A DNA stretch of 64,000 nucleotides from Proteles cristata cristata (lineage: Eukaryota; Chordata; Mammalia; Carnivora; Hyaenidae): NCBI GenBank assembly GCA_017311185.1, contig JAESUZ010004128.1:744001-808000 (forward strand), read 5' to 3'. Under the pieces are notes generated by a model, which saw nothing but the letters and a program-made list of their open reading frames with translations, was not told the origin of the DNA and did no database searches. Shown piece after piece: positions 10,105 to 19,898 of the stretch; positions within the stretch are counted from its first letter, which is position 1, and each line of letters opens with the position of its first letter. A program made the position numbers and the translations under genes.

Positions 10105-11209
10105 TGTTGGGAGCCATTCTGAGCCCACTAGTCGAGAAAACTCCTGGTGAGGTTAAAGCAAGTTTGCATGGTCTCTTGCCAATCAGATGATGACCGATAT
10201 CCACCCCCACTCAATTATTTCTGCTTGAGTACTGACCCCTAGGGTACCTTATTGATCAATATCAGAAGTGACTTGTCCCCTTATTCTGGCCCTGGTATGA
10301 TGATTGTACCTTGTGAAGGAACTTATTGTGGGAACTTCTTCTTTTGATTATGGGAACAGACATCGTGTCTCCAGAAGGTCCTGTTTCCCTCCATACTTTC
10401 CCTTGAGCTATGAACAGGCTAATGACCCCTAGTCATAAAAGATTGACCTTTACATGTACAATTCTGTTTCTACTGTTGCGTTAGTCTAAGATATTCATAC
10501 AGATCAACATGTAAGTCAACTAACCAAAAATGTCTTTCATGCCCTAGCTATTCAAGAAATCATAAAACTAGACACAAAGGTAAATCCACTCGAAGAAGCT
10601 ATTCTACGTATTGGGAAATAAGCTAAACTCTTTAAAGGTATGGTTGGCTCTCTGGTGCAATAAAGCATATAACTGGAAAATCAAGTCTTGCCCGGAGACA
10701 AAGAGCCTAACTTAGAGAGAAGGAACAGATAAGAGCAGAACATAAGTTACTACATATACCTTTGCTAACTGATGGTGTATAGCAGCCCCTTCCCTAAGAC
10801 CTACTTTCCACAAACACCTTCCCTTACCCTGGCAGCTGTGATGAGGATGGATAAGAGTATCTACAAACCTATGACTTAATCTTAACGTTATTAAAATGTG
10901 AATACCTTGTTATTTTCTTAGTTACTCATCCTCACTATAATTGGGGCAGTTCTGCAAGAAGACTTCTGTAAAACCTGTTTCTGTACATTTTCCATAAACA
11001 CCTTATCACAAAGAGCTATCCATTGTAAAAATTCCATTTCCTGATGCCATGTTAACATTTGACCTATAAATAAAGACACCAAAACCGACAGGACGGAGAT
11101 GACTGCCTGGTGATCAGAAAGGATCTCGGGGCTCTCTCATTCTCTTTCGCCGACACTGTCCATCCTTCAGGGACCCCTGGACCTGTCGGAGCTGGCGCGG
11201 CCTCCGACA
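10105..11209 (+). mobile_element. Solo LTR, class II ERV (betaretrovirus/IAP-like)
   Basis: A 1,105-bp element starting TGTTGGGAGCC and ending GGCCTCCGACA, so the termini are short imperfect inverted repeats (TGTYGGRRGCC). It is flanked by a 6-bp TSD, tcatat (10099-10104) and ttatat (11210-11215), with one mismatch; 6 bp is usual for class II ERVs. TATAAATA and the poly-A signal AATAAA overlap at 11065-11074, and the C/G-rich 135 bp after it resemble R-U5. No gag, pro, pol or env is present. Family placement rests on the ends and the TSD size. Confidence 0.8.
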
Positions 11210-11215
11210 TTATAT

Positions 11216-12028
11216 GACTTTTTGTATTGGCTTTAATTTTTTTTTTTTTAACAGCATAGTGTTCGTGTGATACATCCAAGTTGTGTTTATCAGTAGTTGG
11301 TTTCTTCTTACGGATAGATGCTATTCCATGGTATGAACATTTCAGTGTGTTGAACTGTTCATCCAGTTTGGTTATTTTCAGTTTGGGGCCACAATACATA
11401 AAGCTGCTATAAGCAATTGTGAACAGGTGTTTGTGTGGACGTAAGTTTTTTGTTTTTGTTTTCTTTTTTTCCTTCTGGGATAAACATCCGAGAGTGCAAT
11501 TGCTGCATCCTATGGTAAGTGTATATTGTTTTTAAAGAAATTGTTTTCCGAAGTGCCTGTATCCTTTTCCATTCTTACCAGTAATGTGTGAGGACTCCTC
11601 ACTTGCATTTGGCATTGGCAGAACTTTTATTTCACTGTCCTAAGTGGGTTTCATTATGGTCCTAATTTTCACCTCCCCAATGGCTAGTAATGTTGAACAC
11701 TTTAAGTGCTGTTTGCATTTATTTGTATACCATTTTTAGTGAGGCATCTTAGTATGCCTCTTGCCCATTTTCGAACTGGACTGGAACTCTCCCATAGGTG
11801 TCTGAGGGTTCTAGAAATGAGTGCTTTGTCAGCGATGTGGCTTTTAGATACTTTCTCCCAGGACCTGTCTTGCCCTTTCGTCTCTTAACAGAATCTTTCA
11901 TACAGCAAATGTTTTTCATTTTAAGCCCAATATATCAAGTTTTTATTTTTGGGATCATGTTTTTGGTGTTATGTTGAAAAACCCTTAAAACCTGAGGTCC
12001 AAAAGATTTTCTCCTGTATTATCATCTA
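11216..12028 (-). mobile_element. L1M, ORF2/3' region, part 3
   Basis: Old L1 read in reverse: gctattccatggtatgaa, cataaagctgctataagcaattgtgaac, cacctccccaatggctagtaatgttgaacac and ttttcattttaagcccaat follow L1 ORF2 order. Reading frames are destroyed. Confidence 0.7.
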
Positions 12029-12042
12029 AAACGATAGTTTCA

Positions 12043-12250
12043 GGGGTGTCTGGGTGGCTCAGTCGGTTAAGCATCCAACTTTGGCTCAGGTCATGATCTC
12101 AAGGTTCGTGGGCTCGAGCCTTGCATCAGGCTCTGTGCTGACAGCTAGCGCAGAGCCTGGAGCTTGTTTTCGGATTCTGTGTCTCCCTCTCTCTCTGACC
12201 CTCCCCTGCTCACACTGTCTCTCTCTCTTTCAGAAATAAATAAAAACATT
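12043..12250 (+). repeat. CanSINE inserted in L1M
   Basis: Forward copy starting ggggtgtctgggtggctcag with good A- and B-box regions. TSDs aaaacgatagtttca (12029) and aaaacaatagtttca (12251) differ at one base. The L1M sequence is continuous if the SINE and one TSD are removed. Confidence 0.93.
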
Positions 12251-12265
12251 AAAACAATAGTTTCA

Positions 12266-12830
12266 TAGATTTATCGATTTTATAGTTTTAAATTTAAATA
12301 CACGATCAATTTTAAGTTAGTTTTTATGTGGAGCTGTAAGGTGTAATTTGAGGATTTTTCTTGTTGTTGTTTCGGCCTGTGGATGTCTCTTCTAGCTTCA
12401 CTTGTTGAAAAGACGTTGAGCTGCTTTTACACCTTTGTCAACAATCTGCTGGCTGTACTTGTGTTGCTTTGTTTCTGTGGCTTTTATTCTGCCTCTCCCC
12501 ATGCCATTTGTTTGCTGTAGCTCTCCAAGTCTTGAAATTAACAAGGGTGATTTTTCCCACTTTGGCAATTTTTAGAATTGTTAGAGCTATTTTAGTTCAG
12601 TTGCCCTGCCACATAAATTTTAGACTGATTTTGTCTACATCTCCATAAAAATCTTCCTGGGATTCTGATAAAAATTGTGTTAAACTAGTATATCGATTTG
12701 GGGAGAACTGACATCTTTACTTTGTTGAGTCTTTCAATTAATCTACATGGTATGTCTCTCCATTTATTTAGATCTTCTCTTTCATTAGTTGCATTAGTTC
12801 ATTGAGTAACAGAGGATGTGGTGGACACCC
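12266..12830 (-). mobile_element. L1M ORF2, part 4
   Basis: Continuation of the old minus-strand L1: tggagctgtaaggtgtaatt, cttcctgggattctgataaaaattg and catggtatgtctctccatttatttag match ORF2 sequence order. Decayed. Confidence 0.7.
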
Positions 12831-13018
12831 TTGCCTTGTTTCTGATCTTATGGGAAAAGCATTTATCTTGTTCGAGTTTCAATCAGCTGATTCAATCTGT
12901 CGTGGGTTTTTATTTTGGTCATATTTCGGAAATTTCAGCCATTATTTCTTTGAGTAGTTTCTCAGCCATAACTTCTTTTTTCTTCCCTTTTGACACTTTC
13001 AAGATAAAAATGCAAGAT
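12831..13018 (-). mobile_element. Old L1-lineage (L1M/HAL1-like) remnant
   Basis: Contains tttcagccattatttctttgagtag, seen from memory in old L1 and HAL1 copies read in reverse. It seems to continue at 13226-13732 and 13966-14228, interrupted by younger insertions. Assignment is tentative. Confidence 0.4.
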
Positions 13019-13025
13019 TTTTATT

Positions 13026-13218
13026 TTAGTTTTAATTCCAGTATAATTAACATACAGTGTAACATTAGTTTCAGGTGTACAATATTGATTCAGCAATTCT
13101 ATACATTACTCAGTGCTATTCACGAAAAGTGTACTCTTTAATCCCCCATCATCTATTTCATCCACACTGCCCCACACCCCTGGTAAAATAACCATCAGTT
13201 TTTTTCTCTATATTTAAC
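13026..13218 (-). mobile_element. Carnivore L1 3' end, older subfamily
   Basis: Reverse-oriented 3' end with blocks tataattaacatacagtgt, tttcaggtgtacaatattga and ccatcatctatttcatcc. It is flanked by similar direct repeats, aaaatgcaagatttttatt (13007-13025) and aaaatggtagatttttatt (from 13219), which differ at two bases. Distinct from the younger L1 3' UTR seen elsewhere in the window. Confidence 0.75.
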
Positions 13219-13225
13219 AAAATGG

Positions 13226-13732
13226 TAGATTTTTATTATAGTTTCGTCAATCTTTCAAGCTCTGTTCGTGTCTTCTGTTCGTAATTCTATTTCTTTCTGT
13301 TGTTAAGACTAGTTAATTGTTATTGTCTGTCTTCCAGGTCACTGATTCTTTCCTCTGTTGTCCCTATTCCCCTGATAAATCTACCCTTGAGTGTTTTATT
13401 TTGGTCATTTTAATTTTAATCTAGATATTTTTAGTTCTAAAATATATTTGGTTCTTCTTTATATCTTCTATTTCTTTGCCAGGACTTGCTGTTTTTTAAA
13501 TTTAAGTGTTTTCATACTTAGATGTTCAAGTGCGTTAATGAAGACTGCTTTAAAATCCCTGCCAGATAATTTTAATGTCTGTGCCATCTTAGTGCTGGCC
13601 TCTTTGGATTGTCTTTTCGTATTCAGTGTAAGAAATCACTGGTTCTTAATATGATGAGTGGTTTTCGGTTGAAGCTAGGGAATATTGGGCATTATGTTAA
13701 AAGATTCTGATCCTATTTAAATCTTGTGTTTT
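13226..13732 (-). mobile_element. Old L1-lineage (L1M/HAL1-like) remnant, continued
   Basis: AT-rich, highly decayed, with blocks such as gactgctttaaaatccctgcc reminiscent of the same old element. No open frame survives. Confidence 0.4.
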
Positions 13733-13951
13733 GGGGCGCCTGGGTGGCTTAGTCGGTTAAGCGTCCGACTTTCGCTTAGGTCATGATCTCGCGGTTCGTG
13801 GGTTCGAGCCCCGCGTCGGGCTCTGTGCTGACTGCCAGCTCAGAGCCTGGAGCCTGTTTCAGTCTGCGACTCCCTCTCTCTCTGACCCTCCCCTGCTCAC
13901 GCTGTCTCTCTGTCTCTCTCCTAGAAATAAATAAAAAAAATATTTAAAAAA
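13733..13951 (+). repeat. Young CanSINE
   Basis: Near-consensus copy: ggggcgcctgggtggcttag, gcggttcgtgggttcgagcc, ctgactgccagctcagagcc and a cctagaaataaataaa end. Perfect 14-bp TSD AAATCTTGTGTTTT at 13719-13732 and 13952-13965. Belongs to the CTTAGTCGG / CTGACTGCCAG variant group. Confidence 0.97.
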
Positions 13952-13965
13952 AAATCTTGTGTTTT

Positions 13966-14228
13966 AGGAGGTCTCCTCTGACTCTGCTCCATGGTTAAGG
14001 GGGGGGAGTGCCTTTTTATTGCAAAAAGGGGGTAAAATTCCAGGTTCTCCATTCAGACTCTGTTGACATCTGGAGAGAAGAGGCTCCTCATTATTGTTGG
14101 GTGGGGGTAAAAGTTCAGGTCTAGACCTCCTTTGAGATCACCCTATCTGAGAGGAGGAGGGGAACCTTAGTTTTCTCCCCATGTAGCAGCCGCTGACATT
14201 GGGGTGGAAGGGTGTTCGTTAATGCTGA
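13966..14228. other. Decayed sequence between two young insertions
   Basis: Probably the tail of the old remnant left of the SINE. A G-run near 14000 and several TCTCC blocks; nothing coding. Confidence 0.4.
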
Positions 14229-14450
14229 GCAGTGGATGTAAATTTTTTTTTTTTACAAATAGTTTATTGTCCAATTAGTTTCCACATAACACCCAGTGCT
14301 AATCCCCACAAGTGTCCTCCTCCATGCCTATCCTCCTCCCCCCCACATCCATCAGTCTTCAGTTTGTTTTCAGCATTCAAGAGTCTCTCATGGTTTGCCT
14401 CTCTCCCTTTCCCCCACCATTTCCCCCTTCTTCTCCCCCTTGTTCCTCAG

Positions 14451-15569
14451 TTAAGTTCCTCCTAATCCTCCTATACGTGCAAACATATGATATTTGTCCT
14501 TCTCTGCCTGACTTATTTCGCTCAGCATAACACCCTCAAGGTCCATCCATGTTGCTACACATGGCCAGATTTCATTGTTTCTCATTGCCATGTAATATTC
14601 CATGGTATAGATAAACCACATCTTCTTGATCCATTCATCCATTGATGGACACTTAGGCTCTTTCCATGTTTTAGCTATTGTGGAGAGTGCTGCTATGAAC
14701 ATTGGGGTACATGTGCTCCTATACATCAGTATTTCTGTATCCCTTGGGTAAATTCCTAGCAGTTCTATTATTGGGTCCAAGGGGAGTTCTATTGTTAGTT
14801 TCCTGAGGAACCTCCACACTGTTTTCCAGAGGGGCTGCACCAGTTTACATTCCCACCAACAGTGTAGGAGGGTGCCCGTTTCTCCACATCCTCGCCAGCA
14901 TCTAGTGTTCTCTGATTTGCTCATTTTAGCCACCCTGACTGGCGTGAGGTGGTATCTCAGTGTGGCTTTGATTTGTATTTCCCTGATGAGGAGCAATGCT
15001 GAGCATCGTTTCATGTGTCTGTTGGCCATCTGGATGTCCTCTTTGGAGAAGTGTCTGTTCATATCTTCTGCCCATTTCTTCACTGGGTTGTTTGTTTTTC
15101 GGGTGTGGAGTTTGGTGAGTTCCTTATAGATTCTTGATATTAACCCTTTATCTGATATGTCATTTGCAACTATCTTTTCCCACTCTGTTGGTTGCCTATT
15201 GGTTTTGTGGGTTGTTTCCTTGGCTGTGCAGAAGCTTTTAATCTTGATGAGGTCCCAATCATTTATTTTCGCTCTTGATTCCCTTGCTTTTGGGGATGTG
15301 TCAAGTAAGAAGTTGCTGCAGTGGAGGTCAAGAAGGTTGTTTTCTGCTTTCTCCTCTAGGGTGTTGATAGTTTCCTGTCTCACGTTCAGATCCTTTATCC
15401 ATTTTGAGTTTATTTTTGTGCATGGTGTGAGAAAATGATCTAGTTTCATTCTTCTGCATGTTGCTGTCCAGTTCTCCCAACACCATCTGTTAAAAAGGCT
15501 GTCGTTTTTCCATTGGATATTCTCTCCTGCTTTGTCAAAGATTAGTTGGCTGTATACTTTTGGGTCCAC
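14451..15569 (-). pseudogene. L1 ORF2 fragment: C-terminal region
   Basis: 372 residues ending at the natural ORF2 stop. It includes the [18 protein letters not shown] block and the cysteine motif [18 protein letters not shown] (CX3CX7HX4C). It is the longest open frame in the window, but it is only the tail of a truncated retrotransposon. Confidence 0.9.
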
Positions 15570-15718
15570 TTCTGAGTTCTCAATTCTGTTCCATTGGTCT
15601 ATGTGTCTATTTTTGTGCCAATACGATACTGTCTTGATGATGACAGCTTTGTAGTAGAGGTTAAAGTCTGGGATGGTGATCCCTCCCGTTTTGGTTTTAT
15701 TTTTCAGGATTACTTTGG

Positions 15719-16285
15719 CTATTCGGGGTCTTTTGTGGTTCCATACAAATTTTTGGATAGTTCTAGTTTTGAGAAGTATGCTGGTGCAATTTTGATTGGA
15801 ATTGCATTGAATGTGTACAGTGCTTTGGGTATTAATGACATCTTAGCGATATTTATTCTTCCTATCCATGAGCTTGGAATGTTTTTCCATTTCTTTGTGT
15901 CTTCTTCAATTTCCTTCATAAGTTTTCTATAGTTTTCATCATACAGATCTCTTGTATCCTTGGTTAGGTTTATTCCGAGGTATTTTATGGTTTTTTGTGC
16001 AATTGTGAATGGGATCCGTTTCTTGATTTCTCTTTCTGTTGCTTCATTGTTGGTGTATAAAAATGCAACCGATTTCTGTACGTTGATTTTGTACCCTGCA
16101 ACTTGGCTGAATTCTTGGATCAGTTCCAGTAGGCTTCTGGTGGAGTCTGTCGGGTTTTCTATGTAGAGTATCATGTCATCTGCGAAAAGTGAAAGTTTGA
16201 CTTCCTCTTTGCCAATTCTGATGCCTTTGATTTCCTTTTGTTTTCTGATGGCTGATGCTAGGACTTCCAGCACTATGTTAAACAA
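15719..16285 (-). pseudogene. L1 ORF2 fragment: reverse transcriptase palm/thumb
   Basis: 188 residues. [10 protein letters not shown] carries the FADD form of the YxDD catalytic motif, intact. It is followed by the thumb region ([19 protein letters not shown]). Separated from the preceding fragment by a frameshift near 16290-16310. Confidence 0.85.
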
Positions 16286-16309
16286 CAGTGGTGAGAGTGG
16301 ACATCCCTG

Positions 16310-17017
16310 TCATGTTCCTGATCTCAGGGGGAAAGCTCTGAGTTTTTCCCCGTTGAGGAGGATGTTAGCTGAAGGATTCTCATAGATGGCTTTGATGATG
16401 TTTAAGTAGGTTCCTTCTATCCCGACTTTCTCTAGAGTCTTTATTAAGAAGGGATGCTGTATTTTGTCAAATGCTTTTTCTGCACCTACTGACACGATTA
16501 TATGGTATTTATCTTTTCTTTTATTGATGTGATGTATCACATTGATTGATTTGTGAATGTTGAACCAGCCCTGTAACCCAGGAATGAATCCCACTTGATC
16601 TTGGTGGATGATTCTTTTTATGTGCTGCTGGATTCGATTTGCAAGGATCTTTTCGAGGATTTTTGCATCCGTATTCATCAAGGATATTGGCCTGTAGTTC
16701 TCTTTTTTTGCTGGATCTCTGTCTGGCTTGGGAATCAGAGTGATGCTGGCTTCATAAAATGCATCCAGGAGTTTTCCTTCGATTTCTATTTTTTGGAATA
16801 GCTTGAGAAGAATTGGGATTAATTCTGTTTTAAATGTCAGGTAGAATTCTCCAGAGAAGCCATCAGGACCAGGGCTCTTATTTGTTGGGAGATTTTTGAT
16901 AACTGATTCGATTTCTTCACTCGTTATGGGTCTGTTCAGGTTTTCTATTTCTTCCTGTGTGAATTTTGATAATGAGTGTGTGTTTAGGAATTTATCCATT
17001 TCTTTTAAGTTGTCCAA
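16310..17017 (-). pseudogene. L1 ORF2 fragment: reverse transcriptase fingers and palm
   Basis: 235 residues with the expected order NKSPGPDGF (about 47-54), [20 protein letters not shown] (94-113), an [21 protein letters not shown] block, and then [15 protein letters not shown] (176-190). In the family the last block reads DAEKAFD, and that first Asp binds catalytic Mg2+. Here residue 178 is Gly (codon at 16484-16486), so the domain would be dead even without the frameshifts. Confidence 0.85.
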
Positions 17018-17026
17018 TTTGTTGGC

Positions 17027-17431
17027 TTATAATTTTTCATAGTATTCCCTGATAATTGCTTGTATTTCTGAGGGGTTGGTTGTAATAAGTCCATTTTCAT
17101 TCATAATTTTGTCTATTTGGGTGCTCTCTCTTTTCTTTTTAATAAGTCTGGCTAGAGGCTTGTCAATTTTGTTTATTTTTTCAAAAAACCAACTCTTGGT
17201 TTCATTGATCTCTTCAATTGTTTCTTTGGTCTCTATGTTTATTTCTGCCCTAATTTTTACTATTTCTCTTCTTCTACTGGGTTTAGGGCGTTCTTGTTGC
17301 TCTGCCTCTAGTTCCCCTCTAGTTCCTTTAGGTGAGCTGTTAGATTTTGGACTTGCGCTTTTTCTAATCTCTTGAAATAGGCCTGGAGAGCAATGTACTT
17401 TCCTCTTAGGACTGCCTTTGCCGCATCCCAT
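17027..17431 (-). pseudogene. L1 ORF2 fragment between endonuclease and reverse transcriptase
   Basis: Lys/Glu-rich linker with the [20 protein letters not shown] block typical of the ORF2 segment ahead of the RT fingers. Separated from its neighbours by stops or frameshifts. Confidence 0.75.
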
Positions 17432-17458
17432 AGAGTTTGGATTGTTGTGTTTTCATTT

Positions 17459-17758
17459 TCATTTGTTTCCATATATTTTTCTAATTTCATCTCTAATTGC
17501 CTGATTGGCCCATTCATTCTTTAGTAGGATTTTCTTTAACCTCCATGTTTTTGTAGGTTTTCCAGACTTCTTCATGTAATTCAAAGCATTATGATCTGAC
17601 AGTGTGGATGGTATGATCTCAATTCTTTTATATTTATTGAGGGCTGCTTTATGTCCCAGTATGTGATCTATCTTGGAGAATGTGCCATGCGCACTTGAGA
17701 AGAAAGTAAATTCCCTGGCCTCAGGATGTAAAGTTCTAAATATATCTGTCAGATCCAT
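17459..17758 (-). pseudogene. L1 ORF2 fragment: end of the endonuclease domain
   Basis: About 99 residues including the STLSDHNAL block, which carries the catalytic SDH of the APE-like endonuclease. The copy is truncated upstream of this, so the metal-binding residues nearer the N-terminus are absent. Confidence 0.8.
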
Positions 17759-17776
17759 CTGGCAGTGGATGTAAAT

Positions 17777-19002
17777 CTTAACCTTATGTAAGCCTCTTCT
17801 GAAATCGTTCTGGCCTGGAGGGGGTGGGAAACCTCATTACCACTGATGCAGGTGGAAGTGCAGGATCCCCACATCAACAGGGTTGGAGAAGGGAGGACAG
17901 ATGAAAGTCTCAGCTATCCGTTCCCAGTGTCCTTCCTTGACACCACCTTGGAGAAAGGGAGAGATGGGGAACTCCATTATGGGCCTAGGTCTCCACTCTG
18001 CCTTTGCTGGTGGGGGCAGGTGTGTCTGTAGTTGTCTATGTTTGGTTGGAGTAAGGTGGCAATTGTCCAAACATTCTCTCTCTTGTTAGGCTGTCCTTTT
18101 CCTGATACTTTGAGTTAAGAGCGCAAGTTTTTTGGAGGATGTTTTTGTCTGTATCCATTGGCATTTCCAAGCTGCCAGCTTCTCCAATGTTCAGTTTGGG
18201 TATTTGAGGCATAAAAGAAAACTATTATGTCATTCCTCAGGTGTTGAGGTCTCTTGCCAATCTCTCTTCTTCTATCTTTCAGAGTCTTTGTATGTTTGTT
18301 TTATATAGAATGTCCAGATCAGTTAACATATATATGTTTCAGCAGGAGGAGTAAGGAAAAGTAATTTTGCTGCATTTTCTTGGAAGCAGGATTTGTTAAT
18401 TTTGTTTTATAATTACATAAAACATTTACATATTTCTGAAGTCAAATCTTCAAAATCAATTATGTTCAATTAAGTCTAGCCTTTATCCTTAATTCTTTTT
18501 TTTTCTGGCTTATATTTTCATTTCTAATGTAGGCAAATATTTATTATTCTATAAATTAAATACATTACATACACACATTATAAATTTACAAATAAATATA
18601 AGTATATATTTATTGAAGTTGGATTTATATTTATGTATATAAATATGTACATATATAATTAAAAATGATAACCTACCTTATGCACTTTCTTTCACCTTAC
18701 TTTTTATTACTTAATATATTCTAGGGTAACTTTATGGTAATTATATAGGGATTACTTTATGGCAATAAATAGAGATTCCTCATCCCTTTTAGAATTGTAT
18801 TGTACTCTTTTGTATGGGTATGTCTAGTTTATCCAACCAGTCTCGTATTGATAGCCTTTTGTGTTGTTTGGTGTCTTTTGCTAGTTTGGCACTTTTCCAA
18901 CCTCAGTAAATTTATTTAAAAAGAAAATTACATCACTATCATAGAATGGAAAACGAGTGGCTCTTACTGTGTCTAAAAAGTTAATATAAGAAGGAAAAGA
19001 AT
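17777..19002. other. Anonymous, partly AT-rich sequence
   Basis: No clear element. The stretch around 18380-18900 is AT-rich and has a phrase-like similarity to old L1M 3' ends (tttatccaaccagtctcgtattgatag), too weak to call. Confidence 0.4.
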
Positions 19003-19019
19003 AAAAACAGATAATTTTT

Positions 19020-19236
19020 GGGACGCCTGAGTGGCTTAGTCGGTTAAGCATCCGACTTTCGCTTGGGTCATGATCTCGCAGTTCGTGAGTTCGAGCCCCG
19101 CGTCGGGCTCTGTGCTGACTGCCAGCTCAGAGCCTGGAGGCTGTTTCAGAGTCTGTGACTCTCTGTCTCTCTGACCCTCCCCTGCTCACGCTGTCTCTCT
19201 CTCCTAGAAATAAATAAAACATTTAAAATTAAAAAA
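19020..19236 (+). repeat. Young CanSINE
   Basis: Starts ggacgcctgagtggcttagt and carries the CTGACTGCCAG and CCTAGAAATAAATAAA variants. TSD aaaaacagataattttt at 19003-19019 and about 19237-19253. The right-hand copy of its TSD is also the left-hand copy for the L1 that follows. Confidence 0.95.
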
Positions 19237-19253
19237 AAAAACAGATAATTTTT

Positions 19254-19882
19254 AAAAATAGTTTATTGTCAAGTTGGTTTCCATATAACACCCAGTGCTT
19301 ATCCCCACAACTACCCTCCTCAATGCCCATCACCTCCCCTTCCCCCCACACCCATCAGTCCTCAGTTTGTTTTCAGCATTCAAGAGTCTCCCATGGTTTG
19401 CCTCCCTCCTTCTCCCCCACTATTTCCCCACTTCTTCTCCCCCATGATCCTCTGTTAAGTTCCTCCTAATCCTCCTATACGTGCAAACATATGGTAGCTG
19501 TCCTTCTCTGCCTGGCTTATTTCGCTCAGCACAACACCCTCAAGGTCCATCCATGTTGCTACACATGGCCAGATTTCATTGTTTCTCATTGCCTTGTAGT
19601 ATTCCATCGTATAGATAAACCACATCTTCTTGATCCATTCATCCGTTGATGGACACTTAGGCTCTTTCCATGTTTTGGCTATTGTTTAGAGTGTTGCTGT
19701 GAACATTGGGGTACATGTGCTCCTATGTATCAGCACTCCTATATCCCTTGGGTAAATTCCTAACAGTGCTATTGCTGGATCCTCGGGGAGTTCTATTGTT
19801 AATTTTTTGAGGAATCTCCACACTGTTTTCCAGAGGGGCTGTACCAGTTTACATTCCCACCAACAGTGTAGGAGGGTGCCCT
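19254..19882 (-). mobile_element. 5'-truncated L1 3' end
   Basis: Reverse-oriented 3' UTR and ORF2 C-terminal piece (629 bp), running from atagtttattgtcaagttgg to the acagtgtaggagggtgccc region. Flanked on the right by aaaaacagatcatttt (19883-19898), nearly identical to the two copies on the left. The coding part is interrupted. Confidence 0.92.
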
Positions 19883-19898
19883 AAAAACAGATCATTTT

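Larger units (their letters stand above)
14244..17761 (-). mobile_element. 3.5-kb 5'-truncated L1 with most of ORF2
   Basis: Minus-strand L1 bounded by the 15-bp TSD GCAGTGGATGTAAAT (14229-14243 and 17762-17776). From right to left it holds the end of the endonuclease domain, the reverse-transcriptase domain, the C-terminal region and the 3' UTR with poly-A (poly-T at 14244). The 5' UTR, ORF1 and most of the endonuclease are missing. ORF2 is split into at least five open pieces, so it cannot make an active protein. Antisense open frames on the plus strand (such as 14872-15129) are shadows. Confidence 0.95.

Noticed and set aside
13733..13951. A- and B-box sequences in the SINEs as real tRNA genes
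   Set aside because: They do not fold into a complete tRNA with an acceptor stem, and the sequence continues into a SINE body and tail with TSDs.
14451..15569. 372-codon open frame as a functional gene
   Set aside because: It is the C-terminal end of ORF2 in a 5'-truncated L1 with frameshifts upstream and TSDs around the whole insertion.
18380..18900. Possible L1M 3' end
   Set aside because: Only loose AT-rich resemblance, without an ordered series of conserved blocks.
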